Of a DNA stretch of 64,000 bases, positions 10,790-22,049 are shown one piece after another. The translations under genes were made by a program, and so were the position numbers. The notes under the pieces are model-generated. The model was given only the letters and a program-made list of their open reading frames with translations, was not told the origin of the DNA and ran no database searches. Position 1 is the stretch's first letter. The number at the start of each line of letters is the position of its first letter. Origin of the DNA: Bicyclus anynana (lineage: Eukaryota; Arthropoda; Insecta; Lepidoptera; Nymphalidae); assembly GCF_947172395.1 (NCBI RefSeq), contig NC_069106.1, positions 7,192,001 through 7,256,000 of the forward strand. The letters run 5' to 3'.

Positions 10790-10890
10790 TAAGTTTAATA
10801 TTATTACCTACCTGACGTTTCAAAAGAGCTTGTAAACTAAGCCTATTTGAAATAAATGAATTTTGACTTTTGACTTTTGACTTTTATAAC
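10790..10890 (+). mobile_element. LINE 3' tail (Jockey-like)
   Basis: Contains CTGACGTTTCAAAAGAGCTT, GTAAACTAAGCCTATTTGAA and ATAAATGAATTTTGACTTTT with repeated TTTTGAC units, equivalent to the 3' end at 9290-9345 but from a diverged subfamily. Similar tails occur at 15088-15235, 31195-31245 and 41378-41456. Confidence 0.6.
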
Positions 10891-11090
10891 GTTAACCATT
10901 GTAAAGTGTTTTTAAAGTAAACCATCAGATACAATTTTGTCTGTCCTAACTTTACAAGATACCTGACATTCCGAATTTTGTATGGCTGTCACTACGGTGT
11001 TATCGATTCCCCAGCATCCCTTTATCTCGTCACGACTGTACCTGCTTAATTAATTCCTCAATACCATCACGTAGCTGCGTTTATGTGCAA

Positions 11091-11490
11091 CGATTATCTT
11101 AGTCTCAAAATGTAGTACGCAATTATACGTTTTATTCGAATGAGCAAAAAGGCGATTGTTGTATGAAATTATAATAAAATTGTTCTACTTGATACAGGGT
11201 GTATAGTTAAAGACAACGTGACGATTTAGTCTCAAAATGTAATACGCAATTATAGGTTTTATTGTAATGACTAAAAAGGCGATTGTTGTATGAAAATATC
11301 ATAAAAGTGTTCCTACTGATACCAGGTGTATAGTTAAAGACAACGTGACGATTTAATTTCAAAATGTAATACGCAATTATAGGTTTTATTTAAAAGATTG
11401 AAAAGGTGATTGTTGCGTGAAATAGTAAAAGTGTTACACTGGGTGTATGGAATTAGAGATTTTATAGTTAAAGACAACGAAACGATTGCG
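11091..11490. repeat. 127-bp tandem repeat, about three units
   Basis: Units start at 11101, 11228 and 11355 (exact spacing of 127), each beginning with a form of AGTCTCAAAATGTAATACGC, followed by GCGATTGTTGTATGAAA and ending in GTATAGTTAAAGACAACGTG. The third unit is the most diverged and has a small insertion near its end. No open frame is kept across units, so it is a minisatellite rather than a coding repeat. Confidence 0.85.
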
Positions 11491-11499
11491 ACATGTAGA

Positions 11500-12438
11500 A
11501 TGGCATTGTTAAAGGAAAAGTCACTATGAAAAATGTCTATTAGGTATTATACATAGTGATAAGACTAGTAATAAGATCACTTGAGTGATAGATTTTTTTT
11601 TTTTATATTTTTTTTTATTCACTTGTTATTTTAATTTTTTCAAAATTTGTTTGTAATAATTTTATATAAAATATTTAGGTGCGTAGTAGTCTACTTTATA
11701 GTATTGTAATCTGTGGTTTCCGAAGCTGGTGTCATAGTTATAATTTTAATTTTTATTTATCTACATAGATATATAACTACCAGATGTAGCCCTAAAGTGA
11801 CTTTGGATTCTAGAGGCTGACAGGCTTATGTCACTCGGCTTTTATTAAAAAGGGACACGAGATTTTTTTTTGTCACTTTCAGCATGGTCGATTTTTTTGT
11901 TTGGCAAACGTCAAGTGTTTGATTGATGGTTGACAAACACAACACGTATCCAAGCAGTTAGTTAATTTTTAGTAAATTGAGTATTATATGGTACAACATT
12001 GCGGTTACGATATTAATTTATAAATTATTGTGCTATGGTGGGGTGTTGTATTTTAGGCTGCAAAAGCCGCAGTGAGCGGAAAATCAAAGGAATTACATTT
12101 CATTAGTAAGAGACCATAAACTTCATTGAATGATAATATATAGCCTAGATTTGTTGGAATTCGAAGCTAATTGAATGTGATAAGCGTTTAGTAGAGTATC
12201 TTCAATGGCAATATTTCGTATTTCGCTATATTTCAAAACCTAACCTTTCTTTTATTTACTTCAAATGTGACCATGTCCCACCTATTAAACTACCACTAAA
12301 ATAAAAGAATTAAGTAATTTTTGGTAAGACGCTGTAACTAATTCTTAATAAAGTAAAGATTACACTCTTTACCACGAGTCTAAGATGCATAGCAACATTT
12401 TGTTATGATGGCTAGACATGTGTTATTAATATTTAATA
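11500..12438. other. AT-rich stretch, nothing recognised
   Basis: Long T and A runs and no family-like reading frame. No copy of the named repeats was found here. Confidence 0.4.
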
Positions 12439-12622
12439 CTAGAGGGTATGCGCGATTTCCCCCGCATAAGTAGTTCCCGTTCCTGTAGGAATTTTGGGAT
12501 AAAAAATAACCTATGTGTTATTTCAGGTTATTTGTGTGCCAAAATTTGGTGAAATCTGTTTAGTAGTATTTGTTGAAAGATTACAATAAACTCACACTTA
12601 CAAACTTTCACATCTTTAGTAT
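12439..12622 (-). mobile_element. Degenerate Helitron
   Basis: Starts at a CTAG and shows, in the minus orientation, the order seen in intact copies (TTCCCGTTCCTGTAGGAAT, then GGATAAAAAATAACCTATG, then an AAATTTGGTGAAATC-like segment). The 5' TC end is not clear, so the right boundary is approximate. Confidence 0.45.
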
Positions 12623-12949
12623 CAAGAAAGATCAGCTGAAAGTTTAAAAGCCTGTGCTCCTACCATAGGTAAGAATTGTAGGCAATGGACTGATATCATG
12701 TTATGATTTAAGTTATCACCGAAAACACAATTAAATAATACAAAGTTCTTTTATTATCTGAAAGAATCTTACTTTTTAATCTATCTGATCCTATTTATCG
12801 TAGTAGGTATTCATTTAATTATATTTGCAGATTACCCCAAAAACGTGTAAATAAATATGTATGGCAACATTTTGTTATGTAATTTATGAATGCAAGTGTA
12901 GTGTACATAATAATATAATACACACGCACACTTATAACCTTACATAAGG

Positions 12950-13083
12950 CTGTCTCACGGGCGGCCACGCTATGGCTACGTCTAGTTGTTCTAAGTCTAT
13001 GTATTACTATTATGATAATATGATTATGTACTATGATGTTGTTTGTAAGCCTTCAATAAAATAAAAAAAAAAAAAAAAAAAAA
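12950..13083 (+). mobile_element. Retroposed 3' end with poly(A)
   Basis: A short segment ends GCCTTCAATAAAATAAA followed by an uninterrupted A run to 13083, the form of a poly(A)-tailed retroposed transcript (LINE or processed RNA). The upstream boundary is not defined. It is followed directly by a scrap of SINE-A (13086-13115, minus). Confidence 0.5.
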
Positions 13084-13228
13084 TAGCACTTGACTACAAT
13101 CTCACCTGCAGGGTTATTATGTGTCTCGGTGTACCATTCAAATAATGAGTCACTACATCGTTTTTCATCGTAATTTCATTTTTGCAATCATCTAATTTTG
13201 TGTTTTTTTTTTCATTTAATTTTTTTTT

Positions 13229-13546
13229 TTTATTATTTACAAGTTAGCCTTTGACTACAATCGCACCAGGTAAGTGATGATGCAGTCTAAGATGGAAGCG
13301 GGCTAACTTGTTTGGAGGAGGATGAAAATCCACACCCCTTTCGGTTTCTACACGGCATCGTACCGGAACGCTAAATCGCTTGGCGGTACGTCTTTGCCGG
13401 TGGGGTGATAACTAGCCACGGCCGAAGCCTCCCACCAGCCAGACCTGGACAAATTAAGAAAATTTCAATCTGCCCAGCCGGGGATCGAACCCAGGACCTC
13501 CGTCTTGTAAATCCAACGCGCATACCACTGCGCCACGGAGGCCGTC
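13229..13546 (-). mobile_element. SINE-A, near full length
   Basis: Minus-strand copy with the complete head: GACGGCCTCCGTGGCGCAG (A box), anticodon-arm region, GGTTCGATCCCCGGC (B box), then GGCTGGTGGGAGGCTTCGGC and the GTTAGCCCGCTTCCATCTTA 3' region, ending in an A-rich tail (T-rich on the plus strand). One of the best reference copies in the window, with 28201 and 27331. Confidence 0.85.
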
Positions 13547-13855
13547 AAAAAAGTAACATAAGTTTAGTAGTGATAGTAGCAGGCAGTTACGTTATTTTAA
13601 CGAAAAACTGATATTTACGTAATTTTGTTGAAATATTGATGTTAGACTATTGTTAAAACTCATTGCAAATGCAAATGACATATGCAAGAACCAGCTCATG
13701 ACTAAGGGCCCCGTATGGGTTCGAAACTAGTCGGGCATACTCCGACGTAATATCACGTGAGTTTTAGCCGTGTTTCATAATCAATTAATATGAATAACAC
13801 TCACGATAGTTTAAATTCTAAAATTCTAAAATTTCATAAAAATAACTATATTAGA

Positions 13856-14107
13856 CTTAGACCATTAATAACAGGACTTGCCTCGCTAACCGTTACCCCG
13901 CTGGCCGTTGTTAGTCTGTGTAAAAATTACGCGTGTGTGTATTGCGACTCAAATGTATAGTTGTGTGTAGTGTATGGACACAGAATAAACTTAATGGTGG
14001 TAAATGTTTTCGATGTGTAAGTTTACCTCGTCCCCCTTAAAAAACGACAGACTTTTTTGTTGGTGAATTCGGTTGCGAAACAAGTCCATTCTTATTAATG
14101 GTCTAAG
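13856..14107. mobile_element. hAT-like MITE with 8-bp target duplication
   Basis: Inverted ends CTTAGACCATTAATAA and TTATTAATGGTCTAAG bound a 252-bp non-coding element. Both flanks carry ATATTAGA (13848-13855 and 14108-14115), an 8-bp duplication as made by hAT transposases. Related elements are at 19051, 21838 and 43497. Class is inferred from duplication length only. Confidence 0.75.
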
Positions 14108-14559
14108 ATATTAGATGATTACTAAAACGAAATATGACAAAAATCGGTGTAGTGACTCATTGTTTGAATGGTACACTGACTTACATAATACTAATGGAAA
14201 CGTAAAGTCAACTGTCGCATAGAAAAAGGACTGACAATATTCGATTTATCGTTAAGTGTAAATGATGCGTTCCGTGTTTATAAATTGAATATACATTGAC
14301 GGTTAAGTACTAACAATTTAAAGACAGAAGGGAACACAGGTGGCAATGGATGTAGTTACCTGGTTGTTTGGTCGATGGCTGCACGACCTTGCTGAGCCGA
14401 TCAATACAAAGGTCGAGCGAAGCATAAATGTTCAAGCGACTTTCATATGTGAATGCATGGTGGATCTTTATATGTTGTTAGTGTTGGTAAAATTTATATG
14501 GCTCGACTTATTTTAATAAAATATTTGCTCCTATAATAACAATTATCAATTATACCTAG

Positions 14560-14665
14560 ATTTATTTATTTAACCCTTGACAACTTGATGAAAATCCACA
14601 CTAATTTCAAATTCTACACAATATTGTACCGGAACGCTTTATCGCTTGGCGGGACTTTCATTAAG
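14560..14665 (-). mobile_element. Old SINE-A fragment
   Basis: Minus-strand remains of the body: AACCCTTGACAA, GAAAATCCACAC, TTGTACCGGAACGCTTTATC and GCTTGGCGG match the SINE-A body order with many changes. Confidence 0.55.
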
Positions 14666-14889
14666 TGTTTTGTCATCTTGTCTGATAATAGTTTCAGATA
14701 AATAACTTTTAGTTTCACAAAATGGCAATCCTAATTATTATTAGGTACAGACTGATGGGAATTGTTACTTCGACTAGATTAGAAATCATTTGATTTCTCT
14801 CAGATATCATCAAATGTAACTTTCTCATTCGTAACATTATCTCAGATTATATCTGCAAGTAGCTCATCTTTGAAAAACTGTATTTGGAA

Positions 14890-15078
14890 TCCACACTAAT
14901 ATTATAAATGCGAAAGTCTGTCTGTCTGTCTGTTACCTTGTTTCCTTGGCTAAGCCGCTGAAATGATTTTGATGGATTTTGCTAGGAAGGTTTAAAGAGA
15001 TAAACTGAACCTTGGAGCAAAATATACGGTAAGGCTGTATCTCGGAAATATTCATGGTTCCTGCGGGATTTCTGAAAA
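14890..15078 (+). mobile_element. Helitron family 2, 3'-incomplete
   Basis: Starts A|TCCACACTAATATTATAAATG, then GCGAAAGTCTGTCTGTCTGT and CATGGTTCCTGCGGGATTT. The CTAG end is missing; the copy stops where a LINE tail (15088-15235) begins. Confidence 0.6.
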
Positions 15079-15239
15079 AAAAAATATTCTTCCGAACTGG
15101 TGGTAAATTCTTTACAAATACATACATCTACTCGAACGTTTTAAAAGCGAAAACGAAAATGTCAAAATTAATTTAGGTATGTCAAGTAGGTAGGCTATGA
15201 ATATGAAATAAATTAATTTTGATTTTGAATTTCACGCAA

Positions 15240-15400
15240 AATGTGTTTTGGGTAGTGGCGTACAATGCAAAAAAGCACCTAAGGACTTAATACAAACTTA
15301 TGTTGTGTTACCACAAATAGTTGGACAAGGAAATTTCCCATTTTTGCTTATAATGCATACCCTAGTTAAAAACCTTATGCACGCCGCTGATTGCGGGCAT
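15240..15400 (+). repeat. Dispersed repeat with GCACGCCGCTGA end
   Basis: The order TAAGGACTTAATACAAACTT, ATAGTTGGACAAGGAA, CATACCCTAGTTAAAAACCT, ATGCACGCCGCTGA recurs at 55985-56106 plus 56379-56408, and in part near 23590-23700 and 43465-43492. Class unknown. Confidence 0.6.
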
Positions 15401-16269
15401 TCGCTATAGTAATTTTATGGCATGAATCTAAGCTCGATCAACCAGATATTATCTAATTAATTAGCAAAAAAATACGTAGGGTAGAGCTTTGCAATTTTAC
15501 GATATTGACCGACCGAAAGTTGATGTTGATCTAATCACGATTTAATCAACTAGTTAGCAAAAAAACGGTTGATAGCATAGTTGGCATTCATTGAGACTTG
15601 AGTTAGCGTGTTGATACAATTGATACACGAACAAAGATGGCCCTAACGAGTACAAATTGAATATCCTGCCACGATTCTGTTGCGGGCCCATTTTGTACGA
15701 TTTTAAGGTCCATTCCATTATCTTTGGCGAAAAAAGCGTGGCGAAGCACGTCTTACGTGTGATTCATTGACTTTTTTTCCTACGATTGATAGAAAAACTG
15801 ATGATACGGGTCTAAATCGATTTGTGAAAACGTTGGAAACCTACGAACCTATTAGCTTTTTGTATACTTTCATTTAAGTTGACCTGATAAATGTGTAGGT
15901 CAAATCTTAGAAGCTTAATGTAAATTAACTATCTAGAACAGCGTTTCCCAACCCCTAGGAAATCAAGCACAGTTTTCACGGACCCCCTAATAAAATAAAC
16001 AGTAAAAAAAAATCCGATTAGGCAAATATTTTAGTTATTACAGATACAAAATAGGTACTTATTTATGCTTCTTAGCTGTTTATTATGGAATATATGAAAA
16101 AAAAAATTATGTGAAGTTAATAATCTCAAATCAGATTCCAGTTGTAATCTGTTTCTGTAAGTATTTGTTTTTACTTTTTTGTGTATACAAGAGTAGAGAA
16201 TGCTTTTCACATAGGTAAGTGGTTGAAAAAAGCAGAATATATTTCAGTGCTTCGTCCGATATCTCCTTA
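15401..16269. other. Unassigned stretch, possible hAT-like end
   Basis: No coding frame. A CAGCGTTTCCCAACCCC motif at 15939, which resembles the outer end of hAT elements, is followed by CACGGACCCCCT; no partner end was found. Confidence 0.3.
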
Positions 16270-16388
16270 TCTATACTTATAATAAATCTGTAGAGAGGTC
16301 AATTCTGTACATGAAATATATTTCCAAAATAACTATCAGGGGGTGATTAGTGATCGATACTGATGCCAAAAATGCAATCAGTAAAATT

Positions 16389-16390
<2 letters not shown>

Positions 16391-16441
<51 letters not shown>
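16391..16441 (+). repeat. TGTC microsatellite
   Basis: About twelve perfect TGTC units. It sits at the same relative place as the shorter GTCT run in the Helitron copy at 14890, so it probably expanded from the element's own sequence. Confidence 0.95.
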
Positions 16442-17038
16442 ATGTTCTTTATAGAAACAAAAACTACTGGACGGATTTTAACGAAACTTGGTACAATTAT
16501 TCTACATACTCCTGGGCAGGTTATAGTATACTTTTCATTACGCTACGATTAATAGGAGCAGAGTAGTGAAGAGAAATGTTGAGAAAACGGGAGAAGTTAC
16601 TCAATTTTTTAATCTTCCGTCGCGTGTACAGCCTTAATGGTTAAAGCTACATAGAAATCATGTATGACGGAAATGTTCTCCTTAAAATTATCTATAAAAA
16701 CACAACAGCATACATATGTCTATTTTTTATGGTTGACTCACAATAACACGTGTAACTCCCGATAGCTTAGTAGTTCGGAGCTTTCTAATTATATTTGTCT
16801 ACTCTTATATTTTTAACACTCATCACTCATCCCTAATAAGAAAGTTAACATTATTACCTATTCAATAAAAAAAGAATCATAAAAATCGGTAAAGAAACAC
16901 CAAAGTTATACAAGAACTATGCTAAGCCATCGCGCGTGAATACTAATTCATGCTATATGGATTATTTTTGTGTAACGGTTGCCGCGCTCGACGCGAGTCG
17001 CGGTGGGAGGAATAAATAAAGAAGTGCAGCCTTAATGA

Positions 17039-17142
17039 GTAGGGTAGGGGTAGAGTAGGGTAGGGTAGGGTAGGGGTAGGGTTTTGATAGGATAGGGTAG
17101 GGGTAGGGTAGAGGTAGGTTAGGGTAGGGTAGGATAGGGGTA
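17039..17142 (+). repeat. GGGTA/GGGGTA minisatellite
   Basis: Degenerate array of TAGGGTAGGGG-type units, the reverse complement of the array at 33913-34132. It is not the insect telomere repeat (TTAGG) and sits inside a Helitron. Confidence 0.85.
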
Positions 17143-17427
17143 GTTGAAAGTTTACAACGACTTTCACGCGGACGAAGTCGCGGGCGTCCGCTAGTAATCT
17201 AAATAAAATCTTTATATTCACCCAGAAACTTGATAATGAAGGTTCTTTGAAATTGATTTCAATGCTGAATCACAGGATATTTCCATTAATTTCATACAGT
17301 GCAGTAAAGACTACAGATCTAGGTATCAAATCTATATTTACTTTCTTTTGAGATAGAAATAATTTTGGCAGATAAAGTTGTCAAAAAAAACGAATGTTAT
17401 GCGGACGAAGCCACATACGTCAGCTAG

Positions 17428-18122
17428 TCTATACATATTATATGATGGATAACGCGTAATTACACACGTAAAATATCAGCTCTTTAATCGTAATGTTATA
17501 AAACATAATAACACAGACCCGAAATAGGAAAAAAACATACATAATGCGATCCGTGGTGATATTAATGACTGTAATTCTTTACTTGTTGTTGTTGGTGCTG
17601 TTCAAAACGCGGCTTTTTGCGTTTGTTGTTTCGTTTTGTGCAGTAGAATGGTGCAACAACATTTTTTTTTACATCTGATCAACTTGTTCAAAGAGGAAGC
17701 GAGGATATTTAAAAATATTTTCCTCCTCAAAAAAAAAAATAAAGACGGATCGGTGAAGGTCGTCTTTGTCATAAATACGGGATCTTAGATCATTAATATA
17801 CTTTTGAGAGTATTTATGTTATTTGCTACTACCCGCCTTACTGGTTTATATGCTTCTTCAAGTTACGTAGCCTGGAAGAGATTACTATGAGTGATAAGGT
17901 CGCCTCTTGCACTGTTAATCCTTAGTTGTAAGATTTTATGTTTATATATATACTTCGAAGGCGGTGCTAGCCCGATGATATATTTATTCAAGCCATGTAA
18001 GAACATAATAAAGATTTAGGTTTTTCAGCAAGTGTTCTTTCATGTAGTTCTTTCAGAAATGGCTTAATTATCACGCCTTCGAAGTGATCATCAGTTAGTA
18101 CATAATATGATATATAGAACTC
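17428..18122. other. Unassigned stretch
   Basis: No gene is seen. A 17-base CACTTCGAAGGCG-type motif occurs in both orientations (ACTTCGAAGGCG near 17952 and CGCCTTCGAAGT near 18074), enclosing about 120 bp, which hints at a small inverted-repeat element. Confidence 0.35.
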
Positions 18123-18495
18123 TCATCATCATCATCATATCAGCTGATGGACGTCCACTGCAGGACATAGGCCTTTTGTAGGGACTTCCAAACATCACGA
18201 TCCTGTGCCGTCTGCATCCAGCGAATCCCTGCGACTCGCTTGATGTCGTCAGCCCACCTGGTGGGACCAACACTACGCTTTCTAGTGCGGGGTCGCCATT
18301 CCAGCAATTTGGGACCCCAAAGCCCATCGGTTCTTCAAACTATGTGCCCCGCCCACTTCAGCTTCGCAACTCGTTGAGCTATGTCGGTGACTTTGGTTCT
18401 TCTGATCTCCTCATTTCTGATTCGATCACGCAGTCACTCGATTCGATCACTCCTAACATAGCTCGTTCCATCGCTCGCTGTGTGACTGAGCTTTA
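18123..18495 (-). mobile_element. RTE-type LINE, 3' end fragment
   Basis: In the minus direction it encodes, with small breaks, the same ..RDRIRNEEIR.., DIAQRVAKLKW.., GRWGPKVLEW tail as the copy at 29238 and ends in ATG repeats (CATCATCAT at 18123-18138). Confidence 0.85.
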
Positions 18496-19050
18496 AGCAG
18501 ATACTTATCCCTAATTAAGAGGCAGCAACACAGACATAGTCACGGCTCATTGCTTGTGTCGCGACACCGGCACGCAGCGGGCCGTGGAGGGAAGTCAGCC
18601 GTCCCGACACTTTGTATGAATGTTTTGATAAAGCCGACGATCTAAATATACTGACAATCGTTTGAAGCTTTTGTTTCCTATTAGGATTTGTGAATTATTC
18701 GTCGTCGTCGACGTCGTCCGCCCTTTATAGACCTATTTAATCTGACCCTGTCGCAAAATCCGTTTTCGTCAACTGCTTATACTACCTCCCTGCCCAATGG
18801 TGAAATTGTCATTTGAATCATTAAATACTTAATAAATAATTTGCATGCCAAATTGGCAAGATACATTTACCATCTACCTACATCTACCGACCACCTGTAG
18901 ATATAACGCATGTATATGCAAATAAATAAATTGATTGATTTCAACTTTGTACGTCAACTGGTTTCCGATTGGTGATGACTTTTCGATTTATACCTACATC
19001 ACTAAATATAGGGATAAACTGGTTATGTGGAACAAATAGTACCTACTGAC
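18496..19050. other. Unassigned stretch with a CG-rich patch
   Basis: The patch at 18540-18600 (GTCGCGACACCGGCACGCAG) and the CGTCGTCGTCGACGTCGTCC run at 18701-18720 stand out from AT-rich surroundings. No coding frame is recognised. Confidence 0.35.
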
Positions 19051-19362
19051 CTCAGACCAATTATAGATGGACCTGTATCGCACTCATAGTCATGAACAAA
19101 ATTGTCTGTCAGTTTCTGAAGAAAACGAGCTTAGATTTGGTATATATCTTACACTAAACTAGAAGTTTTTGCCCGTTTTTTACACAATTCAATTACACAA
19201 AAATTTATTTTTACAGAGCTCTTTAACCGATGAACACGATAACAACTATTTAACATCGATACTATAGAGACAGTCTTTATAATCGCATTAGATCGTTGAT
19301 CATATACTTTGACAGAAAAGTAACGTCTAGCGAGGCAGGTCTTATACAATAATTGGTCTGAG
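19051..19362 (-). mobile_element. hAT-like MITE, full copy
   Basis: Ends CTCAGACCAATTAT and ATAATTGGTCTGAG-like; flanks CTACTGAC (19043-19050) and CTACTCAC (19363-19370) form an 8-bp target duplication with one change. The copy at 43497-43792 is very similar and inverted. A 98-residue open frame crosses it only because of the ancestral sequence; it does not resemble a transposase I recognise. Confidence 0.75.
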
Positions 19363-20470
19363 CTACTCACAGACGAAATTGACGGCACCGAATTCGGAAG
19401 CCACAGATAAAAAATCATAATAATGACAGATAACCACATTCTCACGGGTGCTGTTCACACGGTGGTATCTCCAGCACCAACAGCTTCCACCGTCATGGCC
19501 CGTTGAACGTTTGCACTTACCGTTTGTTGAGCAATTTGTTGGGCAACCTACCTACTTATAAACTTGGTTTTTATAAACCACAAAACCTATTGGGAATTCG
19601 ATTTACCGGCCAGTTTACGATTTGATTTTTTATCGATTTATTAGTTATCTATCGAATCGGAAAATGATCGGATACTTGCAACGTAGGATTTTGTAGCGAT
19701 TTATTGAACGCGACCTATGTTTTTATATCGAAGTGACTATTCATACAACAACTGTACGAATACACTGTTACTAGATAAATTTTATTATTCTTAATGGCCC
19801 TGTACTTAATTAATTAGGCATCGTGTTAAAACAATTATCTTTTCTTTCAAACGAATTACGAAATTTGGTAACTAAATAAACTAAATCTATATGCATAAAA
19901 GAGTAAAAAACTAAAAACCTACGTACTATAAATTTACATAAGGTTATTTTTATGTGTCATTTGTTTTTCGGTATTTAAAATACTTAGATAGATAAAGCTG
20001 AAATAAAAAAAATCCAAGATGTTAAATCATAAAAAAATATAGATACCTACCTACCTAGATCTTTAAAAAACAATAATTAAATACCCACCTAGTGTATTTT
20101 GCATGACACGCATATTAAATATTGGCGCGAATAACATAACAAGTTATAACAAATTGATGTTATTCACTGTCAATTATTTAATTAAATAAATATATGGTTT
20201 ACCTACAACAAACTCCGATTTACGTCGCTGCTAGAGAATTATGAAAAACCAATCATCGTTAGAGCAATTTCATTCGTTCAGCATAATTTTTTGATCGTGC
20301 CACGAAAATTGAGCGCATAGATTAAAATAGCGGTACAATTCAATGGTGGGCGCCAGAATGCTAGACGTGTATCCGAACGCATAAATTATTGGCGCTTTGC
20401 AGTTCGCTAATGGAACAGTGCATTCCACTCGAATTTTGAATTTCGAATGTGTCTTGTGAAAAAAAAGAAC
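19363..20470. other. Unique-looking stretch upstream of a possible promoter
   Basis: No gene. From about 20220 to 20470 the sequence is free of the window's repeat families and richer in CG, with CCAATCATCG at 20250 and several TAAT cores, which makes it a candidate regulatory region. Confidence 0.35.
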
Positions 20471-20475
20471 GCGCG

Positions 20476-20545
20476 TATAAAAAGCTTGCACGCGTGGAGT
20501 ACACCGGCAGTTAGTGCAGCGGCCGTGACAGCGTAACGACCGATG
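20476..20545 (+). promoter_or_regulatory. Possible core promoter (TATA plus initiator)
   Basis: TATAAAAAG at 20476-20484 is followed by GGCAGTTAGT, whose A at 20509 would be 33 bases downstream, close to the usual TATA-to-start distance. A CGACC pentamer at 20537-20541 lies near the downstream-promoter-element position. The surrounding sequence is not one of the window's repeats. No first coding exon is evident downstream, so this could start a non-coding exon or RNA, or be chance. Confidence 0.35.
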
Positions 20546-20759
20546 TTTATCGTTTACTGCGCTACAAAGTTACATTTGCCGACGGCAGTTTGGAAAAATA
20601 TTTCAGACAGAAAGCCCATACATACAAAGTATAGCGAAACAACGAACATAATGTAAAATATGACCTATACATATAATATACTGAAATATCCTCTTTAAGC
20701 CTAAGGGAGGCTACACTGTAGTAAGTCGTTTAAATAGGTTGACGATGATGACTTATTTC

Positions 20760-21235
20760 AATTTAGACTTAGGTTAGGCCTTGTTTAGTTTAGTGGTTAG
20801 CCTATGTGGTTGAAGTCTTGGGCCGAGCTTTATTTTTTCTGAGAAATTGGTGGGTGATATTACACCCCGTGCCTCGGAGAGCACGTAAAGTCTTCCCGGT
20901 CACTATTATTTTTGTATATATTGTATTGTATGTTTCTTTGTCATGTACAATAATAGTACATTATGATATAATTGTGGTAAGTTGAAAATTACAGCCGATG
21001 CGATATTGCAGAGCTCAAGCCGAAGGCGAGAGCTTAGTAAGGAAACAGAGAATGTTATATGTTTGTTACAGAATGTAACATTAATACCGTCGCTCGCCAG
21101 CTCACATTAGAGCAGCGTGGTGGGTCTAAGTTACAAATGTCCTCTCCTGCAAGGAGGGACGTCTGGCCCTGTATACTAAGCCATTAAAATGTTTCAATGA
21201 AAATAAACGGTAAATTTCATTTTCATTTCAATATC
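20760..21235 (+). mobile_element. SINE-like repeat with TGCCTCGGAGAGCACG motif
   Basis: Contains TAGTGGTTAGCCTATGTGG (head-like), ACACCCCGTGCCTCGGAGAG, AGAGCAGCGTGGTGGGTCTA and TCTCCTGCAAGGAGGGA in the order common in lepidopteran genomes. Partial copies: 22735-22800, 24214-24290 and 35013-35175. Confidence 0.6.
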
Positions 21236-21469
21236 GTTTCAGGGCCCCATAAAAACAATAAAAATATAAACTTATTTTATTGAACGTAAATTATGATACC
21301 TATTCTATAGAGGTTAAAAGGCATACAGGCTTCTGAACTTTTGACTTTGTCTGTACCTACTAAAGTCATAGTGTACCTAGTCTGTAGAAACAAAAATATT
21401 TTATTTCCATGATGCATCTAATTGGCTCTGAAACCTGAAAAATAAATCAAAAATAAGTAGCCTTCCTGA

Positions 21470-21790
21470 CCCCAACGGCCATCGGCTCTTCGAACTATGT
21501 GCCCCGCCCATTGCCACTTCAGCTTCGCTACACGTTGAGCTATGTCGATGACTTAAGTTCTTCTGCAGATCTTCTCATTTCGGATTCGATGACGCAGAGA
21601 TACTCCTAGCATAGCTCGTTCCATCTACATCCATTTGCATCCATCGCCCGCTATGTAACTCTGAGTTTTCTTATGAGGCCCATAGTTAACGTCCAAGTCT
21701 CGGAACCATAGTTCATCACTGGCAACAGGCACTGTTCGAAGAGTTTTGTCTTCAGGCACTGAGGAACTTCGGATGAAAATATGAGGGTAT
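21470..21790 (-). mobile_element. RTE-type LINE fragment reaching further 5'
   Basis: In the minus direction it includes CLLPVMNYGSETWTLTMGLI, the connecting segment upstream of the ERAMLG..RDRIRNEE region, so it is less truncated at its 5' end than the others. It lacks the last part of the 3' end (no ATG tail). Frameshifts separate the two halves. Confidence 0.75.
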
Positions 21791-21837
21791 ATATTAGAAA
21801 TATATATACCGGATTTTGAACCATAAACTCCATCTTT

Positions 21838-22049
21838 TACTAATCTACAAGTTTTTGTCCGTTTTTTATGCCATTCAACTACACAAACCGGCTTTTTTAG
21901 GCAGCACTTTACACGACGAAAACGATTACAACAATGAAACGCTGATTTTAGAGCAACAGTTTTTATAAACGCGTTAGATCATTTATTCTTGATCTTTGAC
22001 AGAGGGGTAACGGTTTACGAGGCAGGTCCTTTCTTTTCAATGGTCTAAG
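21838..22049 (-). mobile_element. hAT-like MITE, partial
   Basis: Shares CAAGTTTTTGTCCGTTTTTT, CGTTAGATCATT and GTAACGGTTTACGAGGCAGG with the 19051 family and ends in TCAATGGTCTAAG. The opposite terminus is missing, replaced at 21838 by the preceding LINE segment. Confidence 0.6.

Larger units (their letters stand above)
16270..17427 (+). mobile_element. Composite Helitron with TCTG microsatellite and nested G-rich minisatellite element
   Basis: Starts A|TCTATACTTATAATAAATCT and has a CTAG|T end at 17427 after GCGGACGAAGCCACATACGT. A second CTAG|T end lies inside at 17194 after GTCGCGGGCGTCCG, so either one Helitron is nested in another or the element has acquired a second terminator. No Rep/helicase frame is present, so it is non-autonomous. 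A similar ACGGATTTTAACGAAACTTG segment is seen at 16474-16493. Confidence 0.65.

Noticed and set aside
11091..11490. CRISPR-like array
   Set aside because: The whole 127-bp unit is repeated without unique spacers, and the sequence is eukaryotic.
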